Shown here piece by piece: positions 30,256 through 41,424 of a stretch of DNA of 64,000 bases. The position numbers were made by a program, and so were the translations under genes. The DNA comes from Actinomycetota bacterium. GTDB lineage: Bacteria; Actinomycetota; Acidimicrobiia; Acidimicrobiales; Poriferisodalaceae. Below the pieces are notes generated by a model, which saw only the letters and a program-made list of their open reading frames with translations, was not told the origin of the DNA and made no database searches. Positions within the stretch are counted from its first letter, which is position 1. Each line of letters begins with the position of its first letter. The stretch spans positions 1 through 64,000 of the forward strand of contig JABABU010000001.1 in NCBI GenBank assembly GCA_014238065.1, given 5' to 3'.

Positions 30256-33140
30256 TTCGCCTTTGCCCGTTCGAGCAGCGGTCCGAGAAAGCGGCCGGTA
30301 TGACTGCCGGGGAATGCAGCGATCTCTTCGGGGGTGCCGCAAGCAACGACCTGACCTCCGCCTTCGCCGCCCTCGGGACCGAGATCGATCACCCAATCTG
30401 CTGTCTTGATGACGTCGAGATTGTGTTCGATGACCACAACAGTGTTGCCGTGGTCGACGAGACGAGTGAGAACCGTGAGGAGCTTGCGAATGTCGTCGAA
30501 ATGAAGGCCGGTGGTCGGTTCGTCGAGGATGTAGATGGTGTGGCCCGTCGACCGCTTGGCCAACTCGGAGGCCAGCTTCACTCGTTGAGCCTCGCCGCCG
30601 GACAGCGTCGGTGCCGGCTGGCCGAGCCGCACGTAACCGAGGCCGACATCGACCAGGGTCTGCATGTGCCGGCTGATGACAGGCTGAGCCGCGAAGAACT
30701 CCGCAGCCTCTTCGCACGGCATCTCGAGCACCTCGGCAATGTTCTTGCCCTTGTATCGAATCTCGAGCGTCTCACGGTTGTAGCGGGCGCTCTTGCAAAT
30801 CTCGCATGGCACGTACACGTCAGGCAGGAAGTGCATCTCGATCTTCAACGTGCCGTCGCCAGAGCAGGCTTCGCAGCGCCCTCCCTTGACGTTGAACGAG
30901 AAACGACCCGGCAGATAACCACGAACACGGGCTTCCTGCGTCTTGGCGAACAGCTTCCGGATATGGTCGAACACTCCCGTGTACGTGGCAGGGTTCGATC
31001 GTGGTGTCCGCCCGATCGGCGACTGATCGATGTCGATCACCTTGTCGACGAGATCGGTGCCCTCGACGGTCTTGTGATGCCCTGGTACCGACTTCGACCG
31101 GTAGATCTTCTGCATCAACGCCTTGTAGAGAATGCCGTTGACCAGAGAGCTTTTGCCTGAACCGCTGACACCGGTGACCGACACGAACAGGCCCAGTGGG
31201 AACTCGACGTCCAGTTCCTGAAGGTTGTTTTCGCGGGCGCCTCGGACGACGAGCTTGTCCATGCCCACCGGCCGGCGAGCTTCTGGCACTGCAATCGACT
31301 TCTTGCCACTGAGATAGTGCCCGGTGATGCTCTTGCGGTTCTTGAGCAGACCGGCGACATTTCCGCTGTACACGATCTCACCGCCGTGCTCGCCGGCACC
31401 AGGGCCGATGTCGACGACCCAGTCGGCTTCGCGGATCGTCTCCTCGTCATGCTCGACGACGAGCACCGTGTTTCCGAGGTTTCTCAGATGAGCAAGCGTC
31501 TCGATCAGTCGACGATTGTCCCGCTGGTGGAGTCCGATCGACGGCTCGTCGAGGACGTACAGGACGCCTTCGAGTCCGCTGCCGATCTGGGAGGCAAGTC
31601 TGATGCGCTGAGCCTCACCACCGGCCAGCGTTGCCGCCGACCGATTCAGCGACAGGTAGTCGAGGCCCACATCGAGGAGGAAATTGATGCGCGCTGTGAT
31701 CTCTTTGACGATCGGATCGGCAATGATCCGATCACGGTCCGACAGGACCAGGTCGGCGAATGCCTTTGCTGCCTCGCCGATGGAGATCGAACAGAGATCG
31801 TTGATGTTCACGTCGTCCACGAGAACAGCGAGGCTCACTTCGTTGAGCCGCGCGCCGTCGCACGAAGGGCAGTGCACCTCGCGCATGTAGCCCTCGATGC
31901 GGTCACGTGACCAATCGGACTCGGTGTCAGAGTGTCGGCGCTGCAGGAATGGGATAACGCCTTCATACGATGTCGTGTACGAGCGATGACGGCCGTAGCG
32001 GTTCTTGTACCGAACCGTCATCTTCTTCGAGCCGGGCGCCCCCTGGAGCAGCACCTTCTTCTGCTTGTCGTCCATCGCCGACCACGGTGCGGCCGTGTCG
32101 ATGCCGTACTCCTCGCACACCGCTCCAAGCAGCCGGTCGAAGTACCTGCTACTCGCACCCGACCACGGAGCAATGGCGCCGCCTTCGATGCTGATGTCCT
32201 GGTTCGGGACGACGAGTTCGGGGTCGACCTCGAACTTGGTGCCGAGACCGTCACAGGCTGCGCATGCGCCGTAGGGCGAGTTGAACGAGAAATTGCGTGG
32301 TGCGAGCTCTTCGAACGAGCGACCGCTGGTCGGTGAGTACAGATGTTGCGAGAACTCGATGATCTCCGGGTCGCCCTCGCTCGGAACGACTTCGATCCAA
32401 ACGTGACCTTCGGCCAGCCCAAGAGCGGCTTCGAGCGATTCGGTGAGTCGCTGCTCGACCCCCTCGCGGAGCACGAGCCGATCGACGATGACCTCGATGT
32501 CGTGCTGGTTGTAGCGCTCGAGGCGAATCTCGTCACCTGTCAGTTCCATCACTTCGCCGTCGACACGCGCTCTTGGGTAGCCCTGAGTGGCGAGATCGGC
32601 GAGGAGGGTGTGGTATTCGCCCTTTCGGCTCCTGACCACTGGCGCAAGAACCTGGAAGCGAGTTCCCTCTCCGAGGCTCACGATCCGGTCGACGATCTGC
32701 TGGGTCGTCTGACGCTCGACGACTTCGCCGGTCTCTGGATCATGCTGGACGCCGATCCTGGCGAACAGGAGTCGGAGGTAGTCGTAGACCTCGGTGATGG
32801 TTCCGACAGTCGAGCGCGGGTTGCGGCTCGCCGTCTTCTGATCGATCGAGATCGCTGGGCTCAGGCCCTGGATGAAGTCGACATCCGGCTTGTCCATCTG
32901 GCCGAGAAACTGACGGGCGTACGCGGAGAGACTCTCGACGTAGCGGCGCTGGCCCTCTGCGTAGATGGTGTCGAACGCGAGCGAACTCTTCCCACTTCCC
33001 GACAGGCCGGTGAACGCGATCAAGCGGTCGCGCGGAAGCTCGATGTCGACGTCTCTGAGGTTGTGTTCCCGGGCGCCCCGGATGATCAACTTCTCACCCA
33101 CGGCGGTGAACTCTATCGGCGCAAAGTGACTCGAACGCAT
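30252..33140 (-). CDS. uvrA: Excinuclease ABC subunit A
   Basis: Damage-recognition ATPase of nucleotide excision repair, 962 residues. Both ABC halves are complete: Walker [14 protein letters not shown] and [13 protein letters not shown], signatures [20 protein letters not shown] and [14 protein letters not shown]. The zinc-binding modules CAACDGLG / CPSCDG and CEACSGDG / CEICKSARY are visible. A start at the GTG of VGEKLIIRG is conceivable. It overlaps the following PNPOx-like gene. Confidence 0.97.
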   Translation of the reverse strand: MRSSHFAPIEFTAVGEKLIIRGAREHNLRDVDIELPRDRLIAFTGLSGSGKSSLAFDTIYAEGQRRYVESLSAYARQFLGQMDKPDVDFIQGLSPAISIDQKTASRNPRSTVGTITEVYDYLRLLFARIGVQHDPETGEVVERQTTQQIVDRIVSLGEGTRFQVLAPVVRSRKGEYHTLLADLATQGYPRARVDGEVMELTGDEIRLERYNQHDIEVIVDRLVLREGVEQRLTESLEAALGLAEGHVWIEVVPSEGDPEIIEFSQHLYSPTSGRSFEELAPRNFSFNSPYGACAACDGLGTKFEVDPELVVPNQDISIEGGAIAPWSGASSRYFDRLLGAVCEEYGIDTAAPWSAMDDKQKKVLLQGAPGSKKMTVRYKNRYGRHRSYTTSYEGVIPFLQRRHSDTESDWSRDRIEGYMREVHCPSCDGARLNEVSLAVLVDDVNINDLCSISIGEAAKAFADLVLSDRDRIIADPIVKEITARINFLLDVGLDYLSLNRSAATLAGGEAQRIRLASQIGSGLEGVLYVLDEPSIGLHQRDNRRLIETLAHLRNLGNTVLVVEHDEETIREADWVVDIGPGAGEHGGEIVYSGNVAGLLKNRKSITGHYLSGKKSIAVPEARRPVGMDKLVVRGARENNLQELDVEFPLGLFVSVTGVSGSGKSSLVNGILYKALMQKIYRSKSVPGHHKTVEGTDLVDKVIDIDQSPIGRTPRSNPATYTGVFDHIRKLFAKTQEARVRGYLPGRFSFNVKGGRCEACSGDGTLKIEMHFLPDVYVPCEICKSARYNRETLEIRYKGKNIAEVLEMPCEEAAEFFAAQPVISRHMQTLVDVGLGYVRLGQPAPTLSGGEAQRVKLASELAKRSTGHTIYILDEPTTGLHFDDIRKLLTVLTRLVDHGNTVVVIEHNLDVIKTADWVIDLGPEGGEGGGQVVACGTPEEIAAFPGSHTGRFLGPLLERAKAK

Positions 33141-33176
33141 GTTTGGTCGAAGAGGTCGACCGCAGTGTTCGGAGCC

Positions 33177-33668
33177 TCACGTCTCGACCACGACCGTCAA
33201 CGCGACCTTGTCGTGAAACGACTGCTTTTTCTCGTCCCACAAGGGCCACAGAAAGCCGAGCATCAGCGACATCCACGAGAGCGGTGTTGCCACTAACCGG
33301 AGCGCCGCAACGCCGAAGCCGAGATCACCCCCGCCCTCGAGTTGGATGCGGATACCGAGCACTCGTCTCCCGATGGTCGCCTCGCCGTTCATGTTCAGCG
33401 CAATGAAGTACGCGGCCACACCGAGGATCATGATCAGAAACAGAACGACCGACGCTGCCTCCGACCCGGCAGTGAGACCGAGCGCTCCTGACAAGAAGAA
33501 CAGCGCCACGCTGACGATCATGTTGTCGATGACGTTGGCGCCAACACGTCGCCACCAACCTGCGTAACGCATGACGGGTTGTTCGAAAACGACTGAAGCC
33601 GGTTCGGTAGGCGGTGGTGCCGGAAGCAGATCTTCGACGCTGAGATGACCTCCAACGTCAGCTTGCAT
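33177..33668 (-). CDS. RDD-family integral membrane protein
   Basis: A 163-residue protein with a Pro-rich cytoplasmic head, then the RDD domain: [17 protein letters not shown] (conserved Arg and Asp), two hydrophobic helices ([35 protein letters not shown]), the [14 protein letters not shown] motif and a third helix ending in [22 protein letters not shown] proteins are of uncertain function, some linked to ion exchange. It overlaps the uvrB end by 11 nt. Confidence 0.88.
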   Translation of the reverse strand: MQADVGGHLSVEDLLPAPPPTEPASVVFEQPVMRYAGWWRRVGANVIDNMIVSVALFFLSGALGLTAGSEAASVVLFLIMILGVAAYFIALNMNGEATIGRRVLGIRIQLEGGGDLGFGVAALRLVATPLSWMSLMLGFLWPLWDEKKQSFHDKVALTVVVET

Positions 33669-35727
33669 CGCGCAACTCTCTCTTGAGCTCCTTGATCTCG
33701 TCGCGGAGCCTGGCCGCGTACTCGAACCGCAGGTCGGCTGCAGCGTCGGCCATCTCTTGCTCGAGCGTGTGAATCAGCCGGCCCAGTTCTGCTGTCGGGA
33801 GTTCGGCCAGGTCGCGTTTCGCCCGCTCTGCCCGCTTGCCGGTCAGCTTCTCCGGGACCGGAACTCCCTCTTCTTCACGGCCGCGGAGCAGAACCAAGAT
33901 GTCGCTGACTGCTTTGCGAACGGTCTCCGGTTTGATGTCGTGAGCGACGTTGTATTTCTCTTGGACACCGCGGCGACGGTTGGTCTCCGAAATCGCCCGC
34001 TGCATCGAGTCGGTGACCTGATCGGCGTACATGATGACCTGGCCGTCGACGTTTCTGGCAGCACGGCCGATCATCTGGATGAGTGACGTATCGCTACGAA
34101 GGAATCCCTCTTTGTCGGCATCGAGAATGGCCACAAGGCTGACTTCTGGAAGATCAAGGCCCTCTCGGAGCAGGTTGATGCCGACGAGCACGTCGAACTC
34201 GCCGAGACGCAGGTCGCGCAGGATCTCGATGCGCTCGATGGTGTCGACTTCGCTGTGCAGGTACCTGACCCTCACGCCGAGTTCGAGCAGATAGTCGGTG
34301 AGGTCTTCGGCCATCTTCTTCGTGAGCGTCGTGACGAGGACTCTGGCCCCCGCGCTCACACGACCGTCGATCTGTTCGAGCAGGTCGTCGATCTGGCCTC
34401 TCGTCGGTTTCACGACGACTTCGGGGTCGATGAGGCCGGTGGGGCGCACGATCTGCTCGACAACGGCCTGGCTCTGGCTCAGCTCGTACCTGCCCGGTGT
34501 CGCCGACAAGAAGACGACCTGATTGAGTCGTTCCATCACCTCCTCGAAGGTGAGTGGCCGGTTGTCCCTCGCCGATGGCAGCCGGAACCCGTGCTCGACG
34601 AGGTTGTCCTTGCGCGACCGGTCGCCCGCGAACTGACCGTGGAGCTGGGGAACCGCCACATGGCTCTCGTCGATGACGAGCAGGTAGTCCTCTGGGAAGA
34701 AGTCGAGCAGCGTGAACGGGGGCTCGTCGTACACTCGTCCGTCGAGATGCATCGAGTAGTTCTCGATGCCGTTGCAGTACCCGACCTCCTGCATCATCTC
34801 GAGGTCGTACTCGGTACGCATCCTGAGTCGCTGTGCCTCGAGCAGTTTGTTCTCTTCCTCGAACTGCTTGAGTCGCTGTTGAAGCTCGGCCTCGATACCG
34901 CCGACCGCTACGGCAAGACGGTCCTCGCTGGTCGTGTAGTGCGTCGCAGGAAAGACACGGAGCTCGTCGAGTTCGCCGAGGCGTTCACCGGTGAGCGTGT
35001 CGACCTTGGTGATGCGCTCGATGTCATCACCGAAGAGCTCTATGCGTACGGCGAAATCCTCGTAGGCGGGATGCAGCTCAATGGTGTCGCCTCTGACCCT
35101 GAACTTGCCACGCACGAGGTTCATGTCATTGCGCTCGTAACGCATGTCGACGAGTTTGCGAAGGATGTCGCGCTGATCCATCTGTCCGCCGACCCGGAGA
35201 TACAGGAGATTCTTGCGGTACAGATCGGGCGAGCCGAGGCCGTAAATGGCCGACACCGAAGCAACGACGATGACGTCGCGGCGAGTCAGCAGCGAAGCGG
35301 TAGCCGAGTGCCGCAGCCGGTCGATCTCGTCATTGACAGATGAGTCCTTCTCTATGTAGGTGTCGCTGGAAGCGATGTAGGCCTCTGGCTGGTAGTAGTC
35401 GTAATACGACACGAAGTATTCGACGCGGTTGTCCGGGAAGAACTCTTTGAACTCGTTCGCAAGCTGTGCGGCGAGTGACTTGTTCGGTGCGAGCACGAGA
35501 GTCGGACGCTGGACTTGCTCGATCGTCCACGCCATGGTTGCGCTCTTGCCCGAGCCGGTGATGCCGAGCAGAGTCTGAAAGCGGTCCCCGGCCTCGATGT
35601 TGGCCGAGAGATCAGCGATGGCTTTCGGCTGGTCACCGGCGGGCTCAAAATCGGAATGCACCTTGAATCGCGGAGAATTCTCGTCGTCGAGACGAAGAGG
35701 TACGTCAGAAAGCGCGAAATCGACCAC
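33658..35727 (-). CDS. uvrB: Excinuclease ABC subunit B
   Basis: DNA helicase-like component of excision repair, 689 residues. Walker A is [13 protein letters not shown]; the beta-hairpin region [11 protein letters not shown] is present; further motifs include [38 protein letters not shown] and QMIGRAARN. The C-terminal UVR motif that binds UvrC lies near [17 protein letters not shown]. The order uvrB-RDD-uvrA places two of three excision proteins in one block. Confidence 0.97.
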   Translation of the reverse strand: MVDFALSDVPLRLDDENSPRFKVHSDFEPAGDQPKAIADLSANIEAGDRFQTLLGITGSGKSATMAWTIEQVQRPTLVLAPNKSLAAQLANEFKEFFPDNRVEYFVSYYDYYQPEAYIASSDTYIEKDSSVNDEIDRLRHSATASLLTRRDVIVVASVSAIYGLGSPDLYRKNLLYLRVGGQMDQRDILRKLVDMRYERNDMNLVRGKFRVRGDTIELHPAYEDFAVRIELFGDDIERITKVDTLTGERLGELDELRVFPATHYTTSEDRLAVAVGGIEAELQQRLKQFEEENKLLEAQRLRMRTEYDLEMMQEVGYCNGIENYSMHLDGRVYDEPPFTLLDFFPEDYLLVIDESHVAVPQLHGQFAGDRSRKDNLVEHGFRLPSARDNRPLTFEEVMERLNQVVFLSATPGRYELSQSQAVVEQIVRPTGLIDPEVVVKPTRGQIDDLLEQIDGRVSAGARVLVTTLTKKMAEDLTDYLLELGVRVRYLHSEVDTIERIEILRDLRLGEFDVLVGINLLREGLDLPEVSLVAILDADKEGFLRSDTSLIQMIGRAARNVDGQVIMYADQVTDSMQRAISETNRRRGVQEKYNVAHDIKPETVRKAVSDILVLLRGREEEGVPVPEKLTGKRAERAKRDLAELPTAELGRLIHTLEQEMADAAADLRFEYAARLRDEIKELKRELRDAS

Positions 35728-35907
35728 CTCGGCATCATAGGGAAGGGCCAGGACACTCAGTTCGCACCAAAGCAGTCACTTCTGGCACAGTGATCCCTCA
35801 TTTTCACTTTCTTATGTGCCGACGTGCACGACGAGGAGGAGATCTCGCTAATCTCCCGCCTGTCATCCTCTGTCTGGGTGGGCACCCAGCAAGGCGAAAC
35901 GGATCAA

Positions 35908-36369
35908 ATGGCTGACGAATCAGACGACATCGAATTGGTTGAAGACGAAGACGCCGAACTTGACGTTGACGAACTCGAAGACGACCTCGCTCTCGAGGCC
36001 GATGACAGCGTTGACGAAGCCAATGCTGGCGACGACGACGAAGACGAAAAGAAAGCCGTCGAGACGCTGACCGCCAAGGTCACTGACGATGACGAAGACG
36101 AGGACGAAGACGATGTCGAGGCCGACCTCGACACCATTCTGAAGGAACGTCTCGCCACCACCGACGATGACGAAGACGAGGAAGAGACCGTCGTCATCAT
36201 CAAGTCAGAAGATGGGGAAGAAACGGCCCAGAAACGCTCCGACGAGATCGTCTGCGACAACTGTTTTTTCATCATCAAGGAAACACAGCTCGGCCCACTC
36301 GGCGCTCGCACCTGCCCCAGCGGCGAAGACGAACCCGACTGCGCCGCCATTGCCCACTTCGGCAAGTAA
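35908..36369 (+). CDS. Very acidic protein with C-terminal four-Cys zinc ribbon (DUF4193-like)
   Basis: From the ATG at 35908 the protein is 153 residues; the frame is open 28 codons upstream. The first 110 residues are mostly Asp and Glu with few basics, probably disordered. The end carries CDNCFFIIKETQLG...CPSGEDEPDC, resembling the zinc-binding tail of actinobacterial DUF4193 (C-x2-C-F...C...D-C). The function is unknown; the acidic tail-plus-zinc layout fits a protein- or polymerase-binding factor, as inference only. It is divergent from uvrB and convergent with the peptidase gene. Confidence 0.65.
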   Translation: MADESDDIELVEDEDAELDVDELEDDLALEADDSVDEANAGDDDEDEKKAVETLTAKVTDDDEDEDEDDVEADLDTILKERLATTDDDEDEEETVVIIKSEDGEETAQKRSDEIVCDNCFFIIKETQLGPLGARTCPSGEDEPDCAAIAHFGK

Positions 36370-36465
36370 CGACGCAACGCTCACACAGACGCCAACACGG
36401 CGCTCCGTAGCGCGCGATTTCGGCGTCAGATTCGAACTGGCGCGCTTGCGCACAGCAGTCGGTCA

Positions 36466-38262
36466 CTAGTCGAGTTGGGCGGCGGCTTCTTCGGCTTGGA
36501 TGAGCTGCTGTTCCACGATGGTCAGGCCTCCATCCCAGAAACCGGGGTCGGTGAGGTCGCAATCGACGAGCTTGCCGAGCTCCTCCGGCGGCATCGAACC
36601 GCCAGAGCCGAGCAGTTGGAGGTACTTCGGCACAAATGCAGCGCCGGACTGCTCGTAGCGGTTGTAGACCGACAACGCGAGCAACTGACCATACGCATAG
36701 GCGTAGACATACCCCGGTGTCCCGATGAAGTGCGGGACGTAGCTCCACCAGCCCTTGTAGCCCTCAGTGACTTCGACTGAATCGCCAAGCATGTCGCGCT
36801 GCGACTGCGCCCAGTGTTCACCGAGACGCTCGACCGACAACTCGCCGTTCTCGCGGCGATCGGCGTGGACCGCGTTCTCGAACCGGTTCATGGCCACCTG
36901 ACGGAAGACAGTGGCGACCGACCCGTCGATGTTCTCCGCCAGCAAACTCAGCCGCACGCGAGGGTCAGCGGTCCCTTCCAACATCCGCGAGAACGTCACC
37001 GTTTCACCGAACACGGAGGCCGTCTCGGCCAATGTCAACGGTGTCCCATGGTGGAAGATGCCCTGCCCCTGACTCAGATAGGCGTGACAACCGTGGCCGA
37101 GTTCGTGAGCGAGCGTCATGACGTCTCGCGCTTTACCTGTCCAGTTGAGGAACACATAGGGGTGATGTGACGGCACGGTGTAGCTGCAGAAGGCTCCGGG
37201 ACGCTTCGCCTCACGGAGAGGCGCGTCGATCCATCGCTCGTCGAAGAACCGCTGCGCGACACCGGCGAGATCGGGCGAGAACGAGGCATAGGCATCGAGG
37301 ACGAGGTCCTTCGCCTCTGTCCATCCGATCGACGTTTCCGCCGTCGCAACCGAGGCCATCCTGTCGTAATCCTTCAACGGCATACCCAGCAGCTTCGACT
37401 TCAGCCGGTACCAACGCTGCGCGATGTCGTACCGAGACTGGACGACATCGATGAGGGCCTGCACCGACTCGTCAGTCGCCTCGTTGGCGAGGTTCCTGCT
37501 GGAGATCCACGAAGGATAGATACGCATCCTGTCTTCGATGCTCTTGTCCATCAGGAGCGTGTTGTACACGTACGCCCGGGTCCCGATCCCGGGCTCGAGC
37601 GCCGCCGTCACCGCAGCCGCAGCTGCCTCCCGTAGCCCAGGATCGGGTGAGGCGAGAAGCGACAGTCCTTGCTCGAGACCGACCTCTTCGGTGCCACCTT
37701 GACCATCGGGCGCCTGGACGCGGATCTCCGACGTCAGCTGATCGAACAACCGCACCCACGCTGAGGCGCCTGTCACCGATTTCTCGGTCAGGACACGTTC
37801 CTCAGGTTCGGACAAGAGATGGGTCTTGTAACGGCGCATCGAACGAAGATGGTGGGCACAGAAGCCGAGAGAATCGTCGACCAACAGCGATTCGACATGC
37901 CTGTCAGAGGCTTCGGCCCATTCGAGCTCGACAAAGAGCAGCTTCATCTCGATCTGGGCGCCGGCCTCTGAAACCCGCTGGTAGAGCGCACCATCGCCGG
38001 TGTCGACCGAGAACCGAAGCAATGCGTAGGAGGCTGCGCGCAGGAGTTCGTCTTGAACCGCAGCTGCCCCTCGCATGAGGTCGGCCATCTCTGAAGCCGA
38101 GAGCTCGGCGACACGCCCTCTGAAGCTGTCGAGCGCGTCAGCCGCGGCCTCACAGCTCACGAGCAGACGCTCGACCCCCTCAACGCCCTCTCCGTCGACA
38201 AGGGAATCGATGTCCCACTCAACGCCGGTCGCCATCAGATCGGCTTCATCAACGTTCACCAT
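36466..38262 (-). CDS. Oligoendopeptidase F-like M3 metallopeptidase
   Basis: A 598-residue cytoplasmic peptidase. The zinc site MTLAHELGHGCHAYL (HExxH) lies near residue 380, with the downstream Glu in TLAETASVFGETV completing the M3 ligands. The N-terminal helical region and FCSYTVPSHHPYVFLNW are typical of PepF. It degrades oligopeptides. It is 18 nt upstream-adjacent to coaE in the same direction. Confidence 0.93.
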   Translation of the reverse strand: MVNVDEADLMATGVEWDIDSLVDGEGVEGVERLLVSCEAAADALDSFRGRVAELSASEMADLMRGAAAVQDELLRAASYALLRFSVDTGDGALYQRVSEAGAQIEMKLLFVELEWAEASDRHVESLLVDDSLGFCAHHLRSMRRYKTHLLSEPEERVLTEKSVTGASAWVRLFDQLTSEIRVQAPDGQGGTEEVGLEQGLSLLASPDPGLREAAAAAVTAALEPGIGTRAYVYNTLLMDKSIEDRMRIYPSWISSRNLANEATDESVQALIDVVQSRYDIAQRWYRLKSKLLGMPLKDYDRMASVATAETSIGWTEAKDLVLDAYASFSPDLAGVAQRFFDERWIDAPLREAKRPGAFCSYTVPSHHPYVFLNWTGKARDVMTLAHELGHGCHAYLSQGQGIFHHGTPLTLAETASVFGETVTFSRMLEGTADPRVRLSLLAENIDGSVATVFRQVAMNRFENAVHADRRENGELSVERLGEHWAQSQRDMLGDSVEVTEGYKGWWSYVPHFIGTPGYVYAYAYGQLLALSVYNRYEQSGAAFVPKYLQLLGSGGSMPPEELGKLVDCDLTDPGFWDGGLTIVEQQLIQAEEAAAQLD

Positions 38263-38280
38263 CGTCGTGTCCCTTGGTTC

Positions 38281-38964
38281 TCAGCTCTCGGCCCCGTTGT
38301 TGCTCGCAGGTCCCACAACGTCATGTTCGAGGCTGCTGAGCCACGTCCACACCGCATCGATCTGCGAGCCGAGTGCGCTCTCAGGTCCGCCATTGTCGAC
38401 GACGAAGTCGGCGAGCGCCCTTCGTTCTCGTCGGCTCGCCTGTTTCGAGACACGCGCCAGAGCATCAGTTTCGTCGAATCCCCTGAACTGGACCAGACGT
38501 TCGACAGCGGTGTCCACAGGACAATCAACCACCAGGACCGCCTGAACCTCGTAGCGCTGCCGGGAGTTGTTCGACCCCGCCTTCACGGACGCTGTTGTCC
38601 GTTTCACCCCCTCGGCGAGCAGTGGGATGTCGAGGATGACCACCGCGTCAGTCCCGGCACGCTCGGCAATACGCGCCGCGATCGTCTCCCCGACTTGGGG
38701 ATGGACGATCTTGTTCAGGTCCTTCAACGCTTGTTCGTCGCTGAACACGATGCCAGCCACCGCGACCCGGTCAAGCCGGCCGTCGGACGCGACGATCCCG
38801 GTGCCGAAGCGCGCGACCATGGCCTCGAACACAGGCATTCCTGGCTCTTGGAGCTGTTTGGTGATGGCATCCGCGTCGATGAGAACAGCGCCTCGGTCGA
38901 CGAGTGCCTTGGCGACGGTGGACTTACCGCTGCCGATGCCGCCCGTCAGACCAACAGTGATCAT
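38281..38964 (-). CDS. coaE: Dephospho-CoA kinase
   Basis: Final enzyme of CoA synthesis. Walker A GLTGGIGSGKST is at residues 5-16, followed by LIDADAITKQLQEPG and the lid-region VVILDIPLLAEG. At 227 residues it is normal length without the GrpB-type extension seen in mycobacteria. Its position between rpsA and pepF/uvrB matches the actinobacterial polA-rpsA-coaE-uvrB block. Confidence 0.96.
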   Translation of the reverse strand: MITVGLTGGIGSGKSTVAKALVDRGAVLIDADAITKQLQEPGMPVFEAMVARFGTGIVASDGRLDRVAVAGIVFSDEQALKDLNKIVHPQVGETIAARIAERAGTDAVVILDIPLLAEGVKRTTASVKAGSNNSRQRYEVQAVLVVDCPVDTAVERLVQFRGFDETDALARVSKQASRRERRALADFVVDNGGPESALGSQIDAVWTWLSSLEHDVVGPASNNGAES

Positions 38965-38981
38965 CGCCGAGCGGACTCGAC

Positions 38982-40520
38982 TCAGTTCTCGGAAGGATCT
39001 TCGTCGTCGGCTGCCACAGCCACCTCGGATTCGACCGCTACTTCGGCCTCGGCGACTGCATCGGACTCGGGGGCAGCTTCGAGGTCAGCCTCCGCAGCGT
39101 CGTCCACAGCTTCTACCGGCTCATCGTCGAGCACGCCACCCGGATCGTCGCCCGCGCCGTACTCGGAGACGGCGGCACGGTATGCCTCTTCTCCGTACTG
39201 CTCGTAATACTCACGCCAGGCTCGACGAGCCTCTTCGGTGTAGTCGACCTCACCATGTTCGTTCGTGGTGAGCGTGCCGTCACCAACGTACTGACCCGAG
39301 TCGTCATAGGCATGCTCGCCGAATGCGTCCTGGTACTCGGCGGCAACAACGCCACCCTCAGCGGCTTGCTTGATCGACAGGCTGATGCGGCGACGCTGGA
39401 GATCGAGATCGATGATCTTGACCCAGAGTTCCTCGCCGGGAGTGACGACCTGCTCGGGAAGGTCGACGTGGTGGGCCGACATCTCCGAGATGTGCACGAG
39501 ACCTTCGATACCGTCGCCGACCTGGACGAAGGAACCGAACGGCACGAGCTTGGTGACTCGGCCGTACACGAGTTCTCCGACCCGGTGCGAGCCCGCGAAC
39601 TCCTGCCATGGGTCCTGCTGTGTTGCCTTGAGCGACAGGCTAATACGCTCGCGCTCGCGATCGACCTCGAGCACCTCTACTTGGACCTCGTCACCGACAG
39701 CGACCACAGAACCTGGGTGATCGACGTGCTTCCACGACAGCTCGGACACGTGAATGAGCCCGTCCATGCCCCCGAGATCGACGAATGCGCCGAAGCTCAC
39801 GACCGACGACACGACACCCGGGCGACGTTCGCCTGGCTTCAGGTTGTCAAGGAACGCATCTCGCTGTTCCTTCTGCGTTTCTTCGAGCCACGCACGACGT
39901 GACAACACGACGTTGTTGCGGTTCTTGTCGAGTTCGATGATCTTGGCCTCGAGTTCCATGCCGACGTACGGCTGGAGGTCGCGCACACGGCGGAGCTCGA
40001 CGAGCGAAGCCGGCAGGAAGCCACGGAGACCGATGTCGATGATGAGGCCACCCTTGACGACTTCGATGACCGGGCCCTTGACGACGCCCTCTTCCTCTTT
40101 GACCTGTTCGATCTTGCCCCAGGCCCGCTCGTACTGGGCACGCTTCTTCGAGAGGACGAGACGGCCGTCTGCGTCTTCCTTCTGAAGAACCAGTGCTTCG
40201 ATCTCGTCGCCGATGGCCACGATCTCCGAAGGGTCCACATCGTTGCGGATCGACAATTCGCGGGACGGGATGACGCCCTCACTCTTGAAACCGATGTCGA
40301 GGAGGACCTCGTCGCGGTCGACCTTGACGATGGTGCCGATGACGATGTCGCCATCGCCGAACTCGACGATGGTGCCTGTGATGGCTTCTTCGAAGCTGAT
40401 GTCGCCGAGGTCATCATCGAGGATCTGGCGTGGGATGTAGTCGCCAGCTTCGGTGAAGGTGCCGAACTCATCAGAGAAGTCGGCGGATGCCGCGGGGGTG
40501 GGGGTAGTCGTATCGGACAA
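38982..40520 (-). CDS. rpsA: 30S ribosomal protein S1
   Basis: Four S1 RNA-binding domains are visible (each with a G-x-V...G-x-F/L-V-x-x-G...H/S pattern, the last two as SSVVSFGAFVDLGGMDGLIHVSEL and VTKLVPFGSFVQVGDGIEGLVHISEM split over 210-370). They are followed by a Tyr/Glu-rich linker and a long acidic Ala/Glu tail. No ATG fits; I prefer the TTG at 40520 (MSDTTTPTP), because the open frame upstream to 40586 has no signal. S1 helps recruit mRNAs to the ribosome. Located between coaE and polA-side genes as in other actinobacteria. Confidence 0.94.
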   Translation of the reverse strand: MSDTTTPTPAASADFSDEFGTFTEAGDYIPRQILDDDLGDISFEEAITGTIVEFGDGDIVIGTIVKVDRDEVLLDIGFKSEGVIPSRELSIRNDVDPSEIVAIGDEIEALVLQKEDADGRLVLSKKRAQYERAWGKIEQVKEEEGVVKGPVIEVVKGGLIIDIGLRGFLPASLVELRRVRDLQPYVGMELEAKIIELDKNRNNVVLSRRAWLEETQKEQRDAFLDNLKPGERRPGVVSSVVSFGAFVDLGGMDGLIHVSELSWKHVDHPGSVVAVGDEVQVEVLEVDRERERISLSLKATQQDPWQEFAGSHRVGELVYGRVTKLVPFGSFVQVGDGIEGLVHISEMSAHHVDLPEQVVTPGEELWVKIIDLDLQRRRISLSIKQAAEGGVVAAEYQDAFGEHAYDDSGQYVGDGTLTTNEHGEVDYTEEARRAWREYYEQYGEEAYRAAVSEYGAGDDPGGVLDDEPVEAVDDAAEADLEAAPESDAVAEAEVAVESEVAVAADDEDPSEN

Positions 40521-40644
40521 CGTGAAACTCAAATCGTGGTGGATAGATATCGATGGATGGGACCAACTAAGGCTACAGGCACGCAACGCGTATCGAACGG
40601 GGAGGATTCGTTCAGCAGACGGCGCAGATCCCAGAGATGGTGAC

Positions 40645-41412
40645 CTACTGGTCCGCCTCAGGTCTGAGAGCGCACATGAAGAACTCTGCGTCCTCGAGAT
40701 GCGGCTCGATCCGATCGTAGTGGGAGCCTGACATCACCGACCAGATGTCGACGACCTCGAGTCCGACCGACTCGGCGAGCAGCACCAACTCGCGCGGCGT
40801 GAAACATGTTGTCCATAGGTCGGTCGATGTGACCGCGCCGTCTGGGTCGCGAATCTCGGTGATCTCGTGGTGGACACTCGATCTCGCGTCGAACGAGCCA
40901 TCGGTACCTCCCTCCAGGTTCCTGACCTGAAAGTACGCAGAGAAGGCCGCTATACCCACCCGCCCACCCGGCCGCACGGCGTTGGTCATCCGGCCAAGAA
41001 TCTGCCGATCGCCTTCGAGGCCACAGGCGTCACCGGCAGCAGCAGGCCCTGCTTGCAAGCCAAAGGCTCCTTGGCACATCGCGTACGCGGCGTCGAACTC
41101 CGCATCGAATGCCAACGTGCGGGCGTTCGCCCTCACGAATGAAGCACCAGGCATCGGTGTCGCCGATGCGATGTCCACGAACGCCTGACTGATGTCGACC
41201 CCTACGATCTCGATGCCGAGCGCGGCCAAGGCAAGGGCATGGCGCCCAGGCCCGCAACCGACGTCGAGCACACGCATACCAGGCTCGAGTCCGAGCACGT
41301 CGACAAGGAAGCGAACCTCGCGTTCGGTCCCTTTCGTGAACGAGTAGCGGAGATACGCAGATCTGAGGTGGTCTGCCACTTGCTCGAACCAATGGTCGTG
41401 CGTCTCGCTCAT
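40645..41412 (-). CDS. Class I SAM-dependent methyltransferase
   Basis: A 255-residue Rossmann methyltransferase: motif I VLDVGCGPGRHALALA, acidic VGVDISQAFVDIA, and RMTNAVRPGGRVGIAAFSAYF. The catalytic target is unknown. It starts 12 nt after the YdcF-like gene's stop in the same direction and lies 124 nt upstream of rpsA's chosen start, so it may be cotranscribed with its upstream neighbours. Confidence 0.85.
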   Translation of the reverse strand: MSETHDHWFEQVADHLRSAYLRYSFTKGTEREVRFLVDVLGLEPGMRVLDVGCGPGRHALALAALGIEIVGVDISQAFVDIASATPMPGASFVRANARTLAFDAEFDAAYAMCQGAFGLQAGPAAAGDACGLEGDRQILGRMTNAVRPGGRVGIAAFSAYFQVRNLEGGTDGSFDARSSVHHEITEIRDPDGAVTSTDLWTTCFTPRELVLLAESVGLEVVDIWSVMSGSHYDRIEPHLEDAEFFMCALRPEADQ

Positions 41413-41424
41413 CCGCGAATGACG

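Noticed and set aside
30256..30717. N-terminal extension of the PNPOx-like protein
   Set aside because: The extension is Arg/His-rich antisense-type sequence lying inside uvrA; the barrel domain is complete without it.
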